DNA from: Gnetum montanum
Taxonomy: Eukaryota > Streptophyta > Gnetopsida > Gnetales > Gnetaceae
DNA length: 64,000 bases
Assembly (NCBI GenBank): GCA_015680685.1
Contig: MNCI01003864.1
Span: forward strand, 30,687-94,686
Reading direction: 5' to 3'
Positions 1 to 9,899 of the stretch are shown in pieces. How positions within the stretch are numbered: the first letter of the stretch is position 1; each line of letters starts with the position of its first letter. The notes below the pieces were generated by a model. It saw nothing but the letters and a program-made list of their open reading frames with translations. It ran no database searches and had not been told where the DNA came from. Made by a program: the position numbers and the translations under genes.

Positions 1-1611
1 GTCCATACTTATCCCCTTGGATTTCACACACTTCATAATAAGCATAGTGGAGCACTTCATACGATGTAGTTCCCAGATAATGAGTTGACCCACTATGATG
101 CTGGTGACCATTAGATTGTATGCAAGGATTAGGATGATGCCTCCCATGTTTGTGTTCATTGGGCTATATAGTTGTGGGAGTGTTGGTGGCCTTGATGAAG
201 TTACATGAGGCGTTGAGTTCGAAGGTAAGGGTGCACCACAGTGTGGGACTTGTGCTGGGTTGGAAGGTGCAGTGGCCTCAGAATTGTGTTGTCCCTTCCT
301 ACGGCCATGTTTAAAGAAAGGACACCTTTGATGTTGAGGAGGCTTTTCACTGCTGTTAGTGGCGATAGCACAAGTGTTGTTCATGGGTTGCGGTGGTACA
401 AACACCTTAGGAATAGTTGGTGGTACTGTGGAAGGAGGGAAACGATGAGAATGTTGGAAGTTAGGAGGAATATAAGGTGCACAAGGTGGTGGTTGTGTTG
501 GAGATATGGGCTGATAGTATTGTGGAGAATGGTATTGTGGTGAGATAGAGTATGTTGGCCCAGTTGAAGAAACAGGGTGTTGAACATGATAAGCATTTAG
601 ATTCGGATAATATGAAGGGTGCCTCCAGTCTAAGGGTGGATTCCCCCACGACTGGGATTGTTGCCACTGTGACTGAGCACAGTACCTCTATACGAACTTT
701 GGATGTAGCGTATTTTCCCAATGCTCATGTATATGTAACAATATTGGGCATTGGCCTTTGGTGTGATCATACAGGCATATGTTACATTCATACGTAGAAT
801 TGGTAGTTGAGCGCTTATTCCCTTCATTCTTTTTCTCCAAATGTCTAATGTTTTGTCCTGCTTTTTGGNGTTGGATTTGATGGGTTTGTAGGTTGTATAG
901 TTGACCTTGGGCATACGTTCCTAAGGTCTCTCTTGTTTGATTATGTAGCGCATCAATGATATGGTACATTAGCCTTTCCTCAGAAAACCCATGGCCTGGA
1001 CAGTCATTTAACAATGCGTAATATCTTTCTAAGGCCATGTCCAAGGGTTCATGTTTTGCTTGTTTCCATCCTTGGATTTGTTTCCTCAAGGCTGACACTC
1101 TTACGTAGGTTTGATATTTTTCATTAAAGACCTCTACCATTGTTGACCAACGTCGTATCGAATTTGGTTTTAACAATCTAGATCATACTTTAGCTTGGTT
1201 AACGAGTGTCATGGGAAAGAGCTTAAGTTTTTGCCATCTGTTATCAATATTATTCCATGTGCAGGCATCGTAGAAGGCTTGTAAATGTTGATGCGAATCT
1301 AAGTCATAGCCTCCTGAAAATTTGGGAAAGTTATTTAAATTGAGCCTAGGTAGTCAGCTCTCTTTACGATGCCTACATGAGATTCAAACAGCCTCTTGTA
1401 TTTGTGTTAGGCTTGTAGTGGCCAGTGGGGGTTCATCATCATCGGGTAAGTTAGGCTTTCATGTGTTGTGATGATGTTGTTTTTGTTCATGCTTATAGGA
1501 AACTCCCACTTCAAGTTGTATACTCCAATCTTCATTTTCATATAGTTCGTTCGTTCTTCAATGAACTTCCTCACTAAGTGTGGCGTTATTATCGTCTTGT
1601 AGGAGAGGCAT
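1..1611 (-). pseudogene. Athila gag, partial, broken by stop codons (element 1)
   Basis: Gag is the structural polyprotein of the virus-like particle. The frame starts at an ATG at 1611 (MPLLQDDNNATLSEEV) and stays in one frame to at least about 250, interrupted by several stops but with no obvious frameshift. In order it shows an acidic N terminus; the gag core around 1330-900, with RRWSTM, FNEKYQTY and CPGHGF motifs; a zinc knuckle near 790-745 with spacing CX2CX3HX4C, one residue shorter than the retroviral CX2CX4HX4C; and a Pro/His-rich tail from about 690 to 250. The same core and short knuckle recur in elements 2 and 3. The N-terminal domain found upstream in elements 2 and 3 (YTHxDPY motif) was not seen here, so this gag looks shorter. 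A single N at 869 gives one undetermined residue. Confidence 0.8.
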
Positions 1612-1725
1612 TGTTGTGTGTGAATTTAGGCGTGACTTTTAATAATTATTATTTTTTGAAAGATATATCATTAAGTTCTTTACAACGACCTTGTATGATA
1701 TAACTAATCTAGATAACTAGCACCA

Positions 1726-1743
1726 TCCCTGGCAATAGCGCCA
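1726..1743 (-). promoter_or_regulatory. Primer binding site, tRNA-Asp type (element 1)
   Basis: The minus strand reads TGGCGCTATTGCCAGGGA, one base after the LTR end. It matches the complement of the plant tRNA-Asp 3' end (TGGCGCCGTTGCCGGGGA, from family knowledge) at 15 of 18 positions. All three differences are C-to-T or G-to-A. Priming from tRNA-Asp is usual for Athila elements. Confidence 0.75.
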
Positions 1744-1744
1744 A

Positions 1745-2640
1745 TGATGAGTGGTGAGGTACCCCTACACTCAACCATATGAAATGAGCGTAGCACGCGT
1801 GATCTGGTTGAACTCCGTAGACAGGCTAGTTGTGGCACCTAGACAGTTATCCTTAAGTCGCAGTTCGCTGTCTTCCCATCTGGACTAGTATTGCATTTTT
1901 CACATATGGTTTAGTCTAGATGAGGTGTATGATGTGTTTCCTAATTCTAACGCTACTCCTGAAGGCAGTGGAAAATAATATTAACTAAGCTAAGCTAGGA
2001 GGAAAAGGGTAAGAGTATCTAATCTAGCCTAAGTGCGACGAGCAACCGATTCCTTGATCAACTGTACACATCTTGGACCTCATGCACAACTACCACTGGG
2101 ATTACCAAGCGTAGCTCCTAGGTACGCCACTGGGATTACCAAGCGCAGATCCCAAATACACCACTAGGTTACCAAGCGTAGATCCTAGATACGCCACTGG
2201 GCTACCAAGTAGTCACACTTAAATGCTCGTAATCAAGTCGTACTCGTTTCGCATTCTAGGAGTTTAAGGGTGAGAGAGAAAAAAGTAAATAACATTAAAT
2301 AAATAAACAAATAAATAAATGACAAAGTGAATGCTACAATGATGAAGTAATCTCGATCTTTATTGCCGGTCATGTGCGTGTCCAAGTACGGCACACTCGA
2401 ATAAAGACACTGTACAATTACATTCACCACACTGCGGGAAGACATGGGAAAAATTCTAACTCTAGAGGGATCAAACTGCTAGAGCTTTGCTACTTTAAAA
2501 CTGGGATTCCAAACAAGGGAGAGCCGCGTATTATTTATAGATATGGCAGCAGACTGTGATATCGCGTATGCGATATTGTAGGGAAGACACGATATCGTGG
2601 GAGATGCGATATCATGGCCTATGCGAATCGTGTCTCATCA
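1745..2640 (-). repeat. LTR A (5' LTR of element 1)
   Basis: This 896-bp LTR starts TGATGAGTGG and ends CTCATCA on the plus strand. It aligns by eye along its length with LTRs B (887 bp) and E (887 bp). On the minus strand a TATA box (CTATAAATAA) lies at 2540-2531. Upstream of it, 2541-2640 carries reiterated GATATC-type palindromic words with CpG flanks, which differ from the words in the other LTR copies. The left edge is fixed by the adjacent PBS. The right edge is inferred from the return to C-type LTR sequence at 2641. Confidence 0.8.
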
Positions 2641-2824
2641 TAAAGCTATGAAAAAAAACTGCAAGAGTTTGGCTAAGTGTTAAAATGAAAGTTGTCGATT
2701 GTGCATCCAAGTGTTGTAATTTATAAGATGGCACAAATCCTGAGAAATCACACCAACGATGATGCAGGAGGGGCTACAATATTGTAGTTATGATATTGCA
2801 ATGGTAAAAAATTAGGTTTTATCA
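2641..2824 (-). repeat. Fragment of 3' LTR of element 2
   Basis: This sequence aligns by eye with the right part of LTR C (13270-13465): the shared track includes CAAGAGTTTGGCTAAGTGTT and a TATA-like ATTTATA near 2720. It ends TATCA directly before the PPT. The rest of the LTR should lie left of the window, displaced by element 1. Confidence 0.75.
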
Positions 2825-2840
2825 TACCCCCATGACTAAC
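2825..2840 (-). promoter_or_regulatory. Polypurine tract of element 2
   Basis: The minus strand reads GTTAGTCATGGGGGTA directly before the LTR start TGAT. The same arrangement is at 61125-61110 in element 4. It is the expected plus-strand primer for an LTR retrotransposon. Confidence 0.7.
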
Positions 2841-4112
2841 TAAAAACTCATCCTCAAGTTAAAAAAAATGAGGATAGAGTCCCTTACAAAATTGGGAGGA
2901 AGACTTGACTTGACATGACTAACTGTTTACATGACTCTATGAATGCTGCATTGGTGTGTTTACAAAATGACACAATAAACATGACAAAATAAAAAGCTGA
3001 AGTATTGTAATGTAGCCTTATGTTCTAGGTGATAGAGGCTCTTCCATCAAATTTTTTCTTTGTCATCAAGCTTCTAAAATTAATATTTGTTAAGGAGTGC
3101 CTAAAGTTTTTCTTCTTCTATCCTCAGATCATGTACTGTCCATGTTGATTGACCAATGTTTAATGGAGTTGGTATGTCCCATGGGTATGGCAGTTGTAGA
3201 AACATTTTATTTACTTTTATGTACCATGTTGCAAATTGCCACCTTTCCTCCTCAAAAGCCCTAGCCACCTTTCCTAATTCTTAGTATTCTGACATTTGGT
3301 GTACTAGGTTTGCTACTACATCTTTTTGACCTTGGTAGTTGGCTTTAACAATTTCTAGTTCTGAGTTTGCCACATGTAATTTCTACAAGGCATCCTTTCG
3401 ATTAGCAAACTTCTTCTCATATAGTGCATATATTGCTGCTACCTATTGCTCTAGCTCATTTCTTGGCCTTGTTGCTATCAACATGGCCAAATTAGCATAC
3501 CGAAGGTTTGCTAATCCCATATACTTTGTAAGATCTTCTATCTGCAGGTCCTTATTTTTCACTTTAGCTTATTGGACATGAGTGAGGCTATCCAAAATTG
3601 GTTGCCAATCTGGTGTTTGAGATGTGATTGAATTGATTTAGCGTTTGTAATAGGGATTTCTTTTTTATTGATTTATGTATACATGTCCACCTAATCCTTG
3701 AAGTGTTCCTTAAGCTTTTCATGTCTTTTGGCCTCATTCTACCACACACTTATCTCAATGGTTGATTTCTGTCTAATAGCGCGAACTTCTTTCATTGATA
3801 AGGTTCTATTCTCTTAGGTCAATTTGTTCATGTCCTAGTTGGCTTGTATGAATTATTTTCTTAGATAATGGATGCTTTCCTTGAGAACATTCTTCTATTT
3901 TTCAATGTTAATTGACCTTGTATTGTCAACATCAAGCTTTCTATTTTCCTCCTCAAGAGTAGTGAGAGCTTTGACATGTGTGTATGTTTGAGCTTCTACT
4001 ACCGAGGCATTCCACACAGCCTTTTCTCTTTCCATCTCTACTTGTATGTTTCTAGCGATAAGCTACCTTACTTGTTTAGTTTGGTACTAGTCAAGCTGGT
4101 TAGGGGAAAAAA
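2841..4112 (-). other. 3' internal region of element 2, no recognisable coding domain
   Basis: This stretch lies between the extra ORF and the PPT. Short open segments exist on both strands, but I see no domain. It is probably the decayed end of the extra ORF plus the 3' untranslated part. Confidence 0.4.
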
Positions 4113-5805
4113 TCATGCAAGGTTCTTTAGTTCTGCTCTTAGAGCTAGCAATTCATCTTCTAGCCTTTGCACTTTACTTTCTACATGTTTTGCCTTGGTT
4201 TTTGCTATTACCATCTTCCCCTTGGTTACTATTAGATTAAACTGTACTGTAGTGATATCACTAGGGATATTAAAAATATTTTGCATGACCTGGCCTATCT
4301 GCAGCAATCTATCTAAAACATCCTCATGTTTTGTAGGAGTCATTGAGTTTTCGACTAGCATTTGAGCATCTCTTGCTCTAGAAATATTGACCAATGGCAT
4401 AACAAAAATGTCAAATGCTTTTTTGATATGGTCAATGATGACCTCTGTGGCTCCTACTACATCCTGGTGTTGCATGACCACCATTGTAGCACCTTCACTA
4501 GTTTCTAGTATCACTTTGAATGATGTAGCATTTCCTAAATTTTGTTGTGCCCAATCATCCTCTTCTTCTGTTTGCAATGACACCTGACCACTTGTAGGGT
4601 CTGTTGAAATTGTGGATCTAACAAAGCTCTCTCTTACTCTATAAAGATTGGAGCCTTCTCTTACTCCCCAGCTAATGGATTTTGTGATCTAACGTAGATG
4701 GATCATCGATGATTTGTAATCCTATGGTGGTGGTGGTGGAGCTTGCTACTCTAGCCTATCTCTAGCAGGTGGCTTATTGCTAGGTCCTACTTGTTGCTAT
4801 TGCTTGGTAGTAGGAATGTTACTAGTAGGAGTTAATATTGAAGCTCCCTCAATGCTTGTTGGCTTTTCCAATTGATCTTTCTTTAGCAGCATTGGTTTGG
4901 ACATTTTGTCATAAGAGGCATTCTAGGATTTCTTGAGGACATCAATGGTATAGCCCAAAATCCTGGCTTGTTTGCATAGCCTCCTTATTAGGTAAGGGAA
5001 TGATAGTGTTGGCTTCCCTACCTTCTATTCCTCAAATTGCCTTTGAATATTTAGAAAGATTAGGTGTGCGATGTTGGCATTGAATTTTTCCATCAGTATC
5101 GCACTTCCCCTAGCTGCATATGTTGAGATTCTATTAAGCTATTTTGTTGGGAATAAGTGGTAAGTTCCAATTTAAAAGTATATTTTCTCTTTAGCTATGA
5201 GCTCACTGTAATCTTTGTCTTCTTTGTCATAGACCCTTTGTAATCACAATTTCTTTGCATCTATATCTGACCTAGTTGAAATCTGTGCCACATTAGCCCC
5301 TTCATTTGGGATGTTTAAGGCTCTAGTTATTGCCTCTACTAAGTAAGGCATTGAGGCCCCTTCTATTTTTACAATTGCATCATCTTGTTTATTTTTCCAA
5401 AATTAGTAGACCTCTCCCAAGTACCATTTTGCATTAGTAGACAATGTTGGCCATAATGGAGATGCTTGGAGTTACGTTCTTACTACTTTTGGGGAAAACT
5501 TCATGAATGAACCAAAGTTTAATTATGATAACTTTGGACATGATGGACTTTTCTTGAATGACTTGGAGGCATTCATTGGACAATGTAAGGTGTTGTCCTT
5601 ATTCTAATGCTAATAGTTCCTTTGCCTTTGCTTGTGTGGAGTGCTTAGTAGCAAGGGTTTGTTGAGGAATGCTAAATGATTGAGCCTCTTATTCTACATG
5701 TTTGGCTTGTGGGGTTTGTTCTCCCGCTTGGCCTCTCCCATGACCTCTTAGCCTTTTGCCACCATGTTGGGAAGGTCCTTCGGCTATTGGTCTCTTCGAT
5801 GCCAT
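4113..5805 (-). pseudogene. Extra ORF in env-like position, with coiled-coil C terminus (element 2)
   Basis: The likely start is the ATG at 5805 (MASKRPIAEGPSQHGGKRLR). The product has a basic N terminus; a middle domain around 5460-4920 with motifs KWYLGEVY, DDAIVKIE and MPYLVEAI; a Pro-rich linker; and an acidic C terminus ending in a heptad-rich segment (EDELLALRAELKNLA) at 4160-4113, likely a coiled coil. At least one frameshift separates the N terminus from the C-terminal open segment (4583-4113), and several stops interrupt it. The middle domain is clearly related to 19440-18960 in the Tat-like block. Athila elements often carry an extra ORF between pol and the 3' LTR; I cannot say more about its function. 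There is no transmembrane segment that would support a true envelope protein. Confidence 0.6.
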
Positions 5806-6179
5806 CTATAATCAATAAGAGTTTGAGATTATTAAAGTATTCAAATTAGTTCTTAATAGTTCATGATCTTTCTCACACTCTTGGTTTAATCAAGTTCTTA
5901 TCTTATCATGATTGTAGAGTTAGAAAGTTTTTTTAAAAAACCCCTAAATGCTATTTCTCTAATTATTATGACCTTCTACAGTTATCATTTTCTCATTTAT
6001 TGTGCTCTTATTTGATTGATATGGTTAGTTGGCAAGATTAATTAAGTCCTTTGGCTAAAATTTGGCTAATTAGTTGTAATGTTCTCAGTGTTCTTTTATA
6101 CTTATCCTTTATAATGTTCTCTAGGTGTTAGGAAATTTTGGCTCAAATGTTCAGATGTACATGCAATGAACTCTCCCAT

Positions 6180-6480
6180 GACTATGTTGAGCACTTTGGG
6201 ATCAATGGGGTTCAAGAATTTTACAAATTGGAGGTGTCATAAGAAAGTTATGGCATCAGGAAGTTTGCTTGATAGAGCTTAGAAAAACAACAAAAACTCC
6301 TCGTGCTTCAAAATTGCAACATGAAAAAATTTCTAATTGTGATGTGTATATATACTATTTTTATGGGCATGACATGGTAGATGTGACATCATAGCTATAA
6401 CATCATAAGGCATACAATGTCGTAACTACGACATCATTGTCAAAATTTTTTAAAATTTTGGCAATTTTCAATGGAAAAAG
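6180..6480 (-). promoter_or_regulatory. Promoter-like block upstream of the extra ORF (element 2)
   Basis: A TATATATA tract at 6355-6347 (minus) is preceded by a cluster of GACATCAT/ATGTCGTA/ACGACATC words at 6370-6450. This layout is like the TATA plus palindromic-word U3 of the LTRs. A comparable block stands at 20179-20270, upstream of the related ORF at 19820. It may drive the extra ORF separately, or be a remnant of an LTR; I cannot decide. Confidence 0.4.
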
Positions 6481-6950
6481 TGAATTAATAAGGTGATGTG
6501 TAAGACATAAAGACTATCTAAAACATCATGGATTAAGGATGATGCTTAGAAGTCAAAAATTTGGCATTCAAAAGTCTTCAAGAAGGAATCTCGGGCAATG
6601 AAAGTTTAGTGAGTCTATATGAGATGGATTAAAGGTTCCTAGTTCATGGAAGGGTTATAAGATTTTTTAGGAAATGTTATTTGAGTATTAACATGTTGAA
6701 AGGCACAAGATGATGTGAAGTTGGTTTTCAAGTATGAGATACAACAATTATACAAGTGGGTCCTCCCCAAAGCGGGCTTCAGCCCTTAGTGCCCTTGTAT
6801 AACCACACCTAAAAGTGTCCATAGATCCTCAAGGAGTTCAATGTAAGACATACCTATCTAGCAAAACATACATGCTAATATTGTCAAATTGGAAAAATAG
6901 CACTATATTATACAAAATCATAAAGTTATGATTAAATATAATAGTGAGGC
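6481..6950 (-). other. Noncoding spacer of element 2, left of solo LTR B
   Basis: This is related by eye to 20280-20640 in element 3 and 62300-62650 in element 4; the shared phrase is the AAGTGGRTCCTCCC region near 6745 and 20527. No ORF with domain content was seen. With 7838-8870 it forms one spacer, split by the solo LTR. Confidence 0.55.
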
Positions 6951-7837
6951 TGATGAGTGGCAAGGTACCCCTACGCTCACCCATACGAATCACAAGCGTT
7001 CACACATGATTTGGTTGAATTCTATGGATGGGACTAGTTGTGGCATCTAGATCTTTATGCTTTGATTGTAGTTCACTGTCTTCCCACTTGGACTAGTGGT
7101 GGCTATGTCATGTATGGTTTAGTCCGAAGTGAGGCATATGATGTTGTTCCTAATTCTACACTACTCCTAATGATGATAAAGAGATAAATTAATTAAACTA
7201 ATGAATGATGGAAAACAAGATCTAAACTAGCCTATGGTGATCAGTATCCACACTTAATCATCTGTACATGTCTTGGACTTTGTGAGACCACTTCTAGGAT
7301 TGCCAAGTGTATGTCACTAGTTGTAACAAATGATACACCTCTAGATTACCAAGTATTTACACTTAAACGCTTGTGATTAAGGTGTATACATTCCGCTTAA
7401 TAACAAGAACAGTAAATAACAATAAATGGAAATGTTTAACTAAAGAAAGCATTAAATAATTAAAGCAACAATAATCTAAGTGGATGATGCAATGATGGAA
7501 GTAATCTCAATCTTTATTTCCAGTCATGTAACGTGTCCAAGTATGTCACACTTGAATAAAGGTGTCATACAATTACAAACATCACACTACGGGCATTCAG
7601 AAAATATTCTAACTTTAAAGAAAACAAACAGTTAGAGTTCCACTACTTTGACTGAAAAACTATATGAAAACTAACTCAAAACAAGAGCCCACGCACTATA
7701 TTTATAGACTAGAGTATATGCCCCGATTTCATATCCAAATCTCGATGTTGTGTACCTGACGTCAGAGCAAACAGAAAACAACGATTCATCAGATGTCAAG
7801 GCTCCAATGTCAAGGCTAGGCAAATCATGACTCATTA
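6951..7837 (-). repeat. Solo LTR B (Athila family) with 5-bp target duplication
   Basis: This 887-bp copy of the LTR begins TGATGAGTGGCAAGG. It is flanked by GAGGC (6946-6950) and GAGGT (7838-7842). There is no PBS on its left and no PPT on its right, so it is a solo LTR, probably left by recombination between two LTRs. The empty site can be reconstructed from element 4, where the uninterrupted spacer continues around 62640-62690. A TATA box (CTATAAATATAG) lies at 7707-7696. The right terminus reads ATTA rather than ATCA, an apparent point change in the LTR end. Confidence 0.8.
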
Positions 7838-8870
7838 GAGGTGAAATGGTATGTTGAAGGGATTGCAAAAATCAGGACGTGAGGTGTCTTACCATAGGCA
7901 TAATGAATCCTTGTGTGTGATGTGTAATTAAAGTAATCATTAGCCTTTCTATCCAAGATTCAAACCAAGTCTAAATCACTTTCCAATGACATCACATTGT
8001 TTCATCCTTAGAACTAACAACCACAAGACTACCACTATTGCAAAGAGTATTACTACTTGGCAATGTTATTCAAGGAAGGAGTTTATTAATAGCACACTTT
8101 TATTTTGTTGATTCCCAAGAAGTTTCCTACCTTCAGGCATGGATAACATGTCTTTCTAGTGGGACCCCCAGAAATTTTATTTTGTGCTCTTTACTTTATT
8201 TTTATTGTGTTAACCTTACCAAAGGACTACCTTTAGGCATGGGTAACATGGCTTTCTAGTGACATGATAAGGCAACACTTATTATACTCTTACCTCCATT
8301 TTTCGTTAGAACTCAAGGGAATAGTACATCCTTGACAATAGGATAGGATTCAAAATAGTAGGCCTAGAAAATCCTCAAGTTCCCTTGATGTCATACCATC
8401 TTTATTTCTACTTGTTTCTTCACTCTTTTGTCCAAGCATAATGATCACAAGTTTATTTTAGTTTTATTGTGAAAATAATATCATTATGGCCATGGTAAGA
8501 ACCTCTTATTGTTGGAAATGAGTGGGTGGATGACGTGGTCTCACTGTATATGTAATTAGTCATTCATAATTTGATAATATAGAGCAATCTTCACCTTATT
8601 GGGACTACATCTTGCTTTATCCCATGCATGTTATTGAAAGAAGATCAACAAAAATATGTATAAGTTGGATAATGGAAATAATAGGAAAATGGTAAAATAA
8701 AGGGACAATTTTGAAAATATTAAAGAATATCAAAGGATTAAGAAATGAAAAAGTATAAAAGAATGAAGAGATATTAAAGAATGTGAAAATTAGTAAGAAA
8801 TTTGAAAAAGTATAACAAAAAACTATAAATCAAAAAGTTAGAAAATAAAAAAAAATTGAAAAGTACTTTT
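7838..8870 (-). other. Noncoding spacer of element 2, right part
   Basis: This AT-rich spacer aligns by eye with 20640-21650 (element 3) and 62650-63600 (element 4). A shared landmark is the CAGGCATGGATAACATGTCT region near 8135, repeated in part near 8235. Its 8640-8870 end is A-rich and of low complexity. No coding content was recognised. Confidence 0.55.
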
Positions 8871-8879
8871 AATTCTTAA

Positions 8880-9250
8880 GTAAAGACATCTCCCTCAAAA
8901 TTGAACTCATGGGCAAGTATTCGAAAAATGGATCCTAGATCCCCTTAATCATACGCTCAAGATTTCTTATTTATCATCCTTAGTGATTTAGATTTTCTTT
9001 TATTATTCCATGTGATGTTGATGATAATTGAATTCTAATCTTTTGAAGACATATATCCCATTGGGCTAGGTGATCTTCTCATTTTAAAAGGTTCAACTAT
9101 ACTTTCTTGATTATTCTTAAGTTCAAATTTTAAGTTCTCATTTCCCCTATCTATTGGTGTATGATTATGGTTTAGGATTTTCTTTTGTGAGTTCTCAGTT
9201 TGGGTTATTTCCTTAGGATAGGAATTAATAAGGGAGTTAGATAGTTCCAT
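8880..9250 (-). pseudogene. Charged linker ORF replacing RT-RNH-IN (element 2)
   Basis: Same frame as the protease (9814-9338), separated by two stops. The open part is rich in Asn, Glu and Lys and shows no RT, RNase H or integrase motif. Its end (about 9000-8880) has the EFNFEGDVFT type of terminus, which corresponds to HKISHGGDAPSWFKN in element 4. The equivalent place in element 3 is the end of the integrase reading frame, so this looks like a junction left by loss of RT-RNH-IN. I know of no function for it. Confidence 0.5.
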
Positions 9251-9337
9251 ACATGTTTTGGATAGTTTTAGGTTCTCATTTTCTAGCCATTAGATATCTT
9301 TTAATTTGGTGGTCCATGTTTCTTTTTGCTCATACCC

Positions 9338-9814
9338 TTATTTCTCACATTTGCTGTGGGCTTGTGTAAGGACTTTATTGACACTTTGAAGTTTTAGTCC
9401 ATAATTGCACCCTTCATTATCATCAATAATGCATAGAATTTTTTGTGTATGTATGGATCCTTGCTCATCTTTCTTAGAGACTTTCATGGATAAATCTCTC
9501 ATTCCTAACTTAGCATCTATCATGCTAAGCCATGCTCTTCCCATAATGATAGGAAACTTCTTGTTATCATTCCTCACATTGATCACTAAAAAATTTGTTG
9601 GGTAAGACCACCCATTGATAGTGGTTATCACATCTTCTGTTTGTTCCAACAGGATGATGACATATTGATTTGCTAGCTCTAACCTTATGTTGCACTTCTT
9701 TAAGGGTGGCAGGTTCCATGCCTTATATATTTCTTGAAAGATTAAATTTACTTTAGAACCTAAGTCTAGTAGAACCTTACATGGTGAATCTCTAGCTACT
9801 TGTAAATAAATCAA
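9338..9814 (-). pseudogene. Athila-type aspartic protease domain (element 2)
   Basis: Retropepsins cut the Gag-Pol polyprotein. This 158-residue open segment shows the active-site region LLDLGSKVNLI near residues 15-25, then IYKAWNLPPLKK, and the flap and C-terminal parts GWSYPTNFLVINV and PIIMGRAWL. DLG in place of the retroviral DSG/DTG is usual for Athila proteases (family knowledge). The frame itself is open, but its upstream link to gag is broken by stops and frame changes, so I call it a pseudogene. Element 3 carries the same domain with DLD instead of DLG at the active site. Confidence 0.75.
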
Positions 9815-9899
9815 AGGAATTCTTGGATCAATTCCTTTTTTTTAGGAAGTGGTCCTACCTTAATCCAGTCCGATATTATGTCAAGTAACATGATAGCCA

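Larger units (their letters stand above)
1..2640 (-). mobile_element. Element 1: Athila-type Ty3/gypsy retrotransposon, 5' part
   Basis: The minus strand reads, from 2640 downward, a 5' LTR (2640-1745), a tRNA-Asp-type primer binding site (1743-1726), a leader, and a gag reading frame that runs off the left edge of the window. Protease, RT and integrase would lie outside. The right LTR end (a CA dinucleotide on the plus strand) abuts sequence matching the inside of another LTR of the same family (2641-2824). I therefore infer that this element inserted into the 3' LTR of element 2; the predicted 5-bp target duplication is TAAAG at 2641-2645, with its partner off-window. Lineage rests on the PBS type and on relatives in the window that have an Athila-like DLG protease and FMDD reverse transcriptase. 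Confidence 0.8.

Noticed and set aside
1745-2824. Tandem LTR-internal-LTR array with a shared LTR A
   Set aside because: PBS on the left and PPT on the right first suggested one shared LTR. The region is, however, one full LTR plus a 184-bp piece of a different LTR subtype, which nesting explains better.
4113-4583. True retroviral envelope gene
   Set aside because: It stands in the env-like position, but I see no signal peptide or transmembrane segment, and the product ends in a charged coiled coil.
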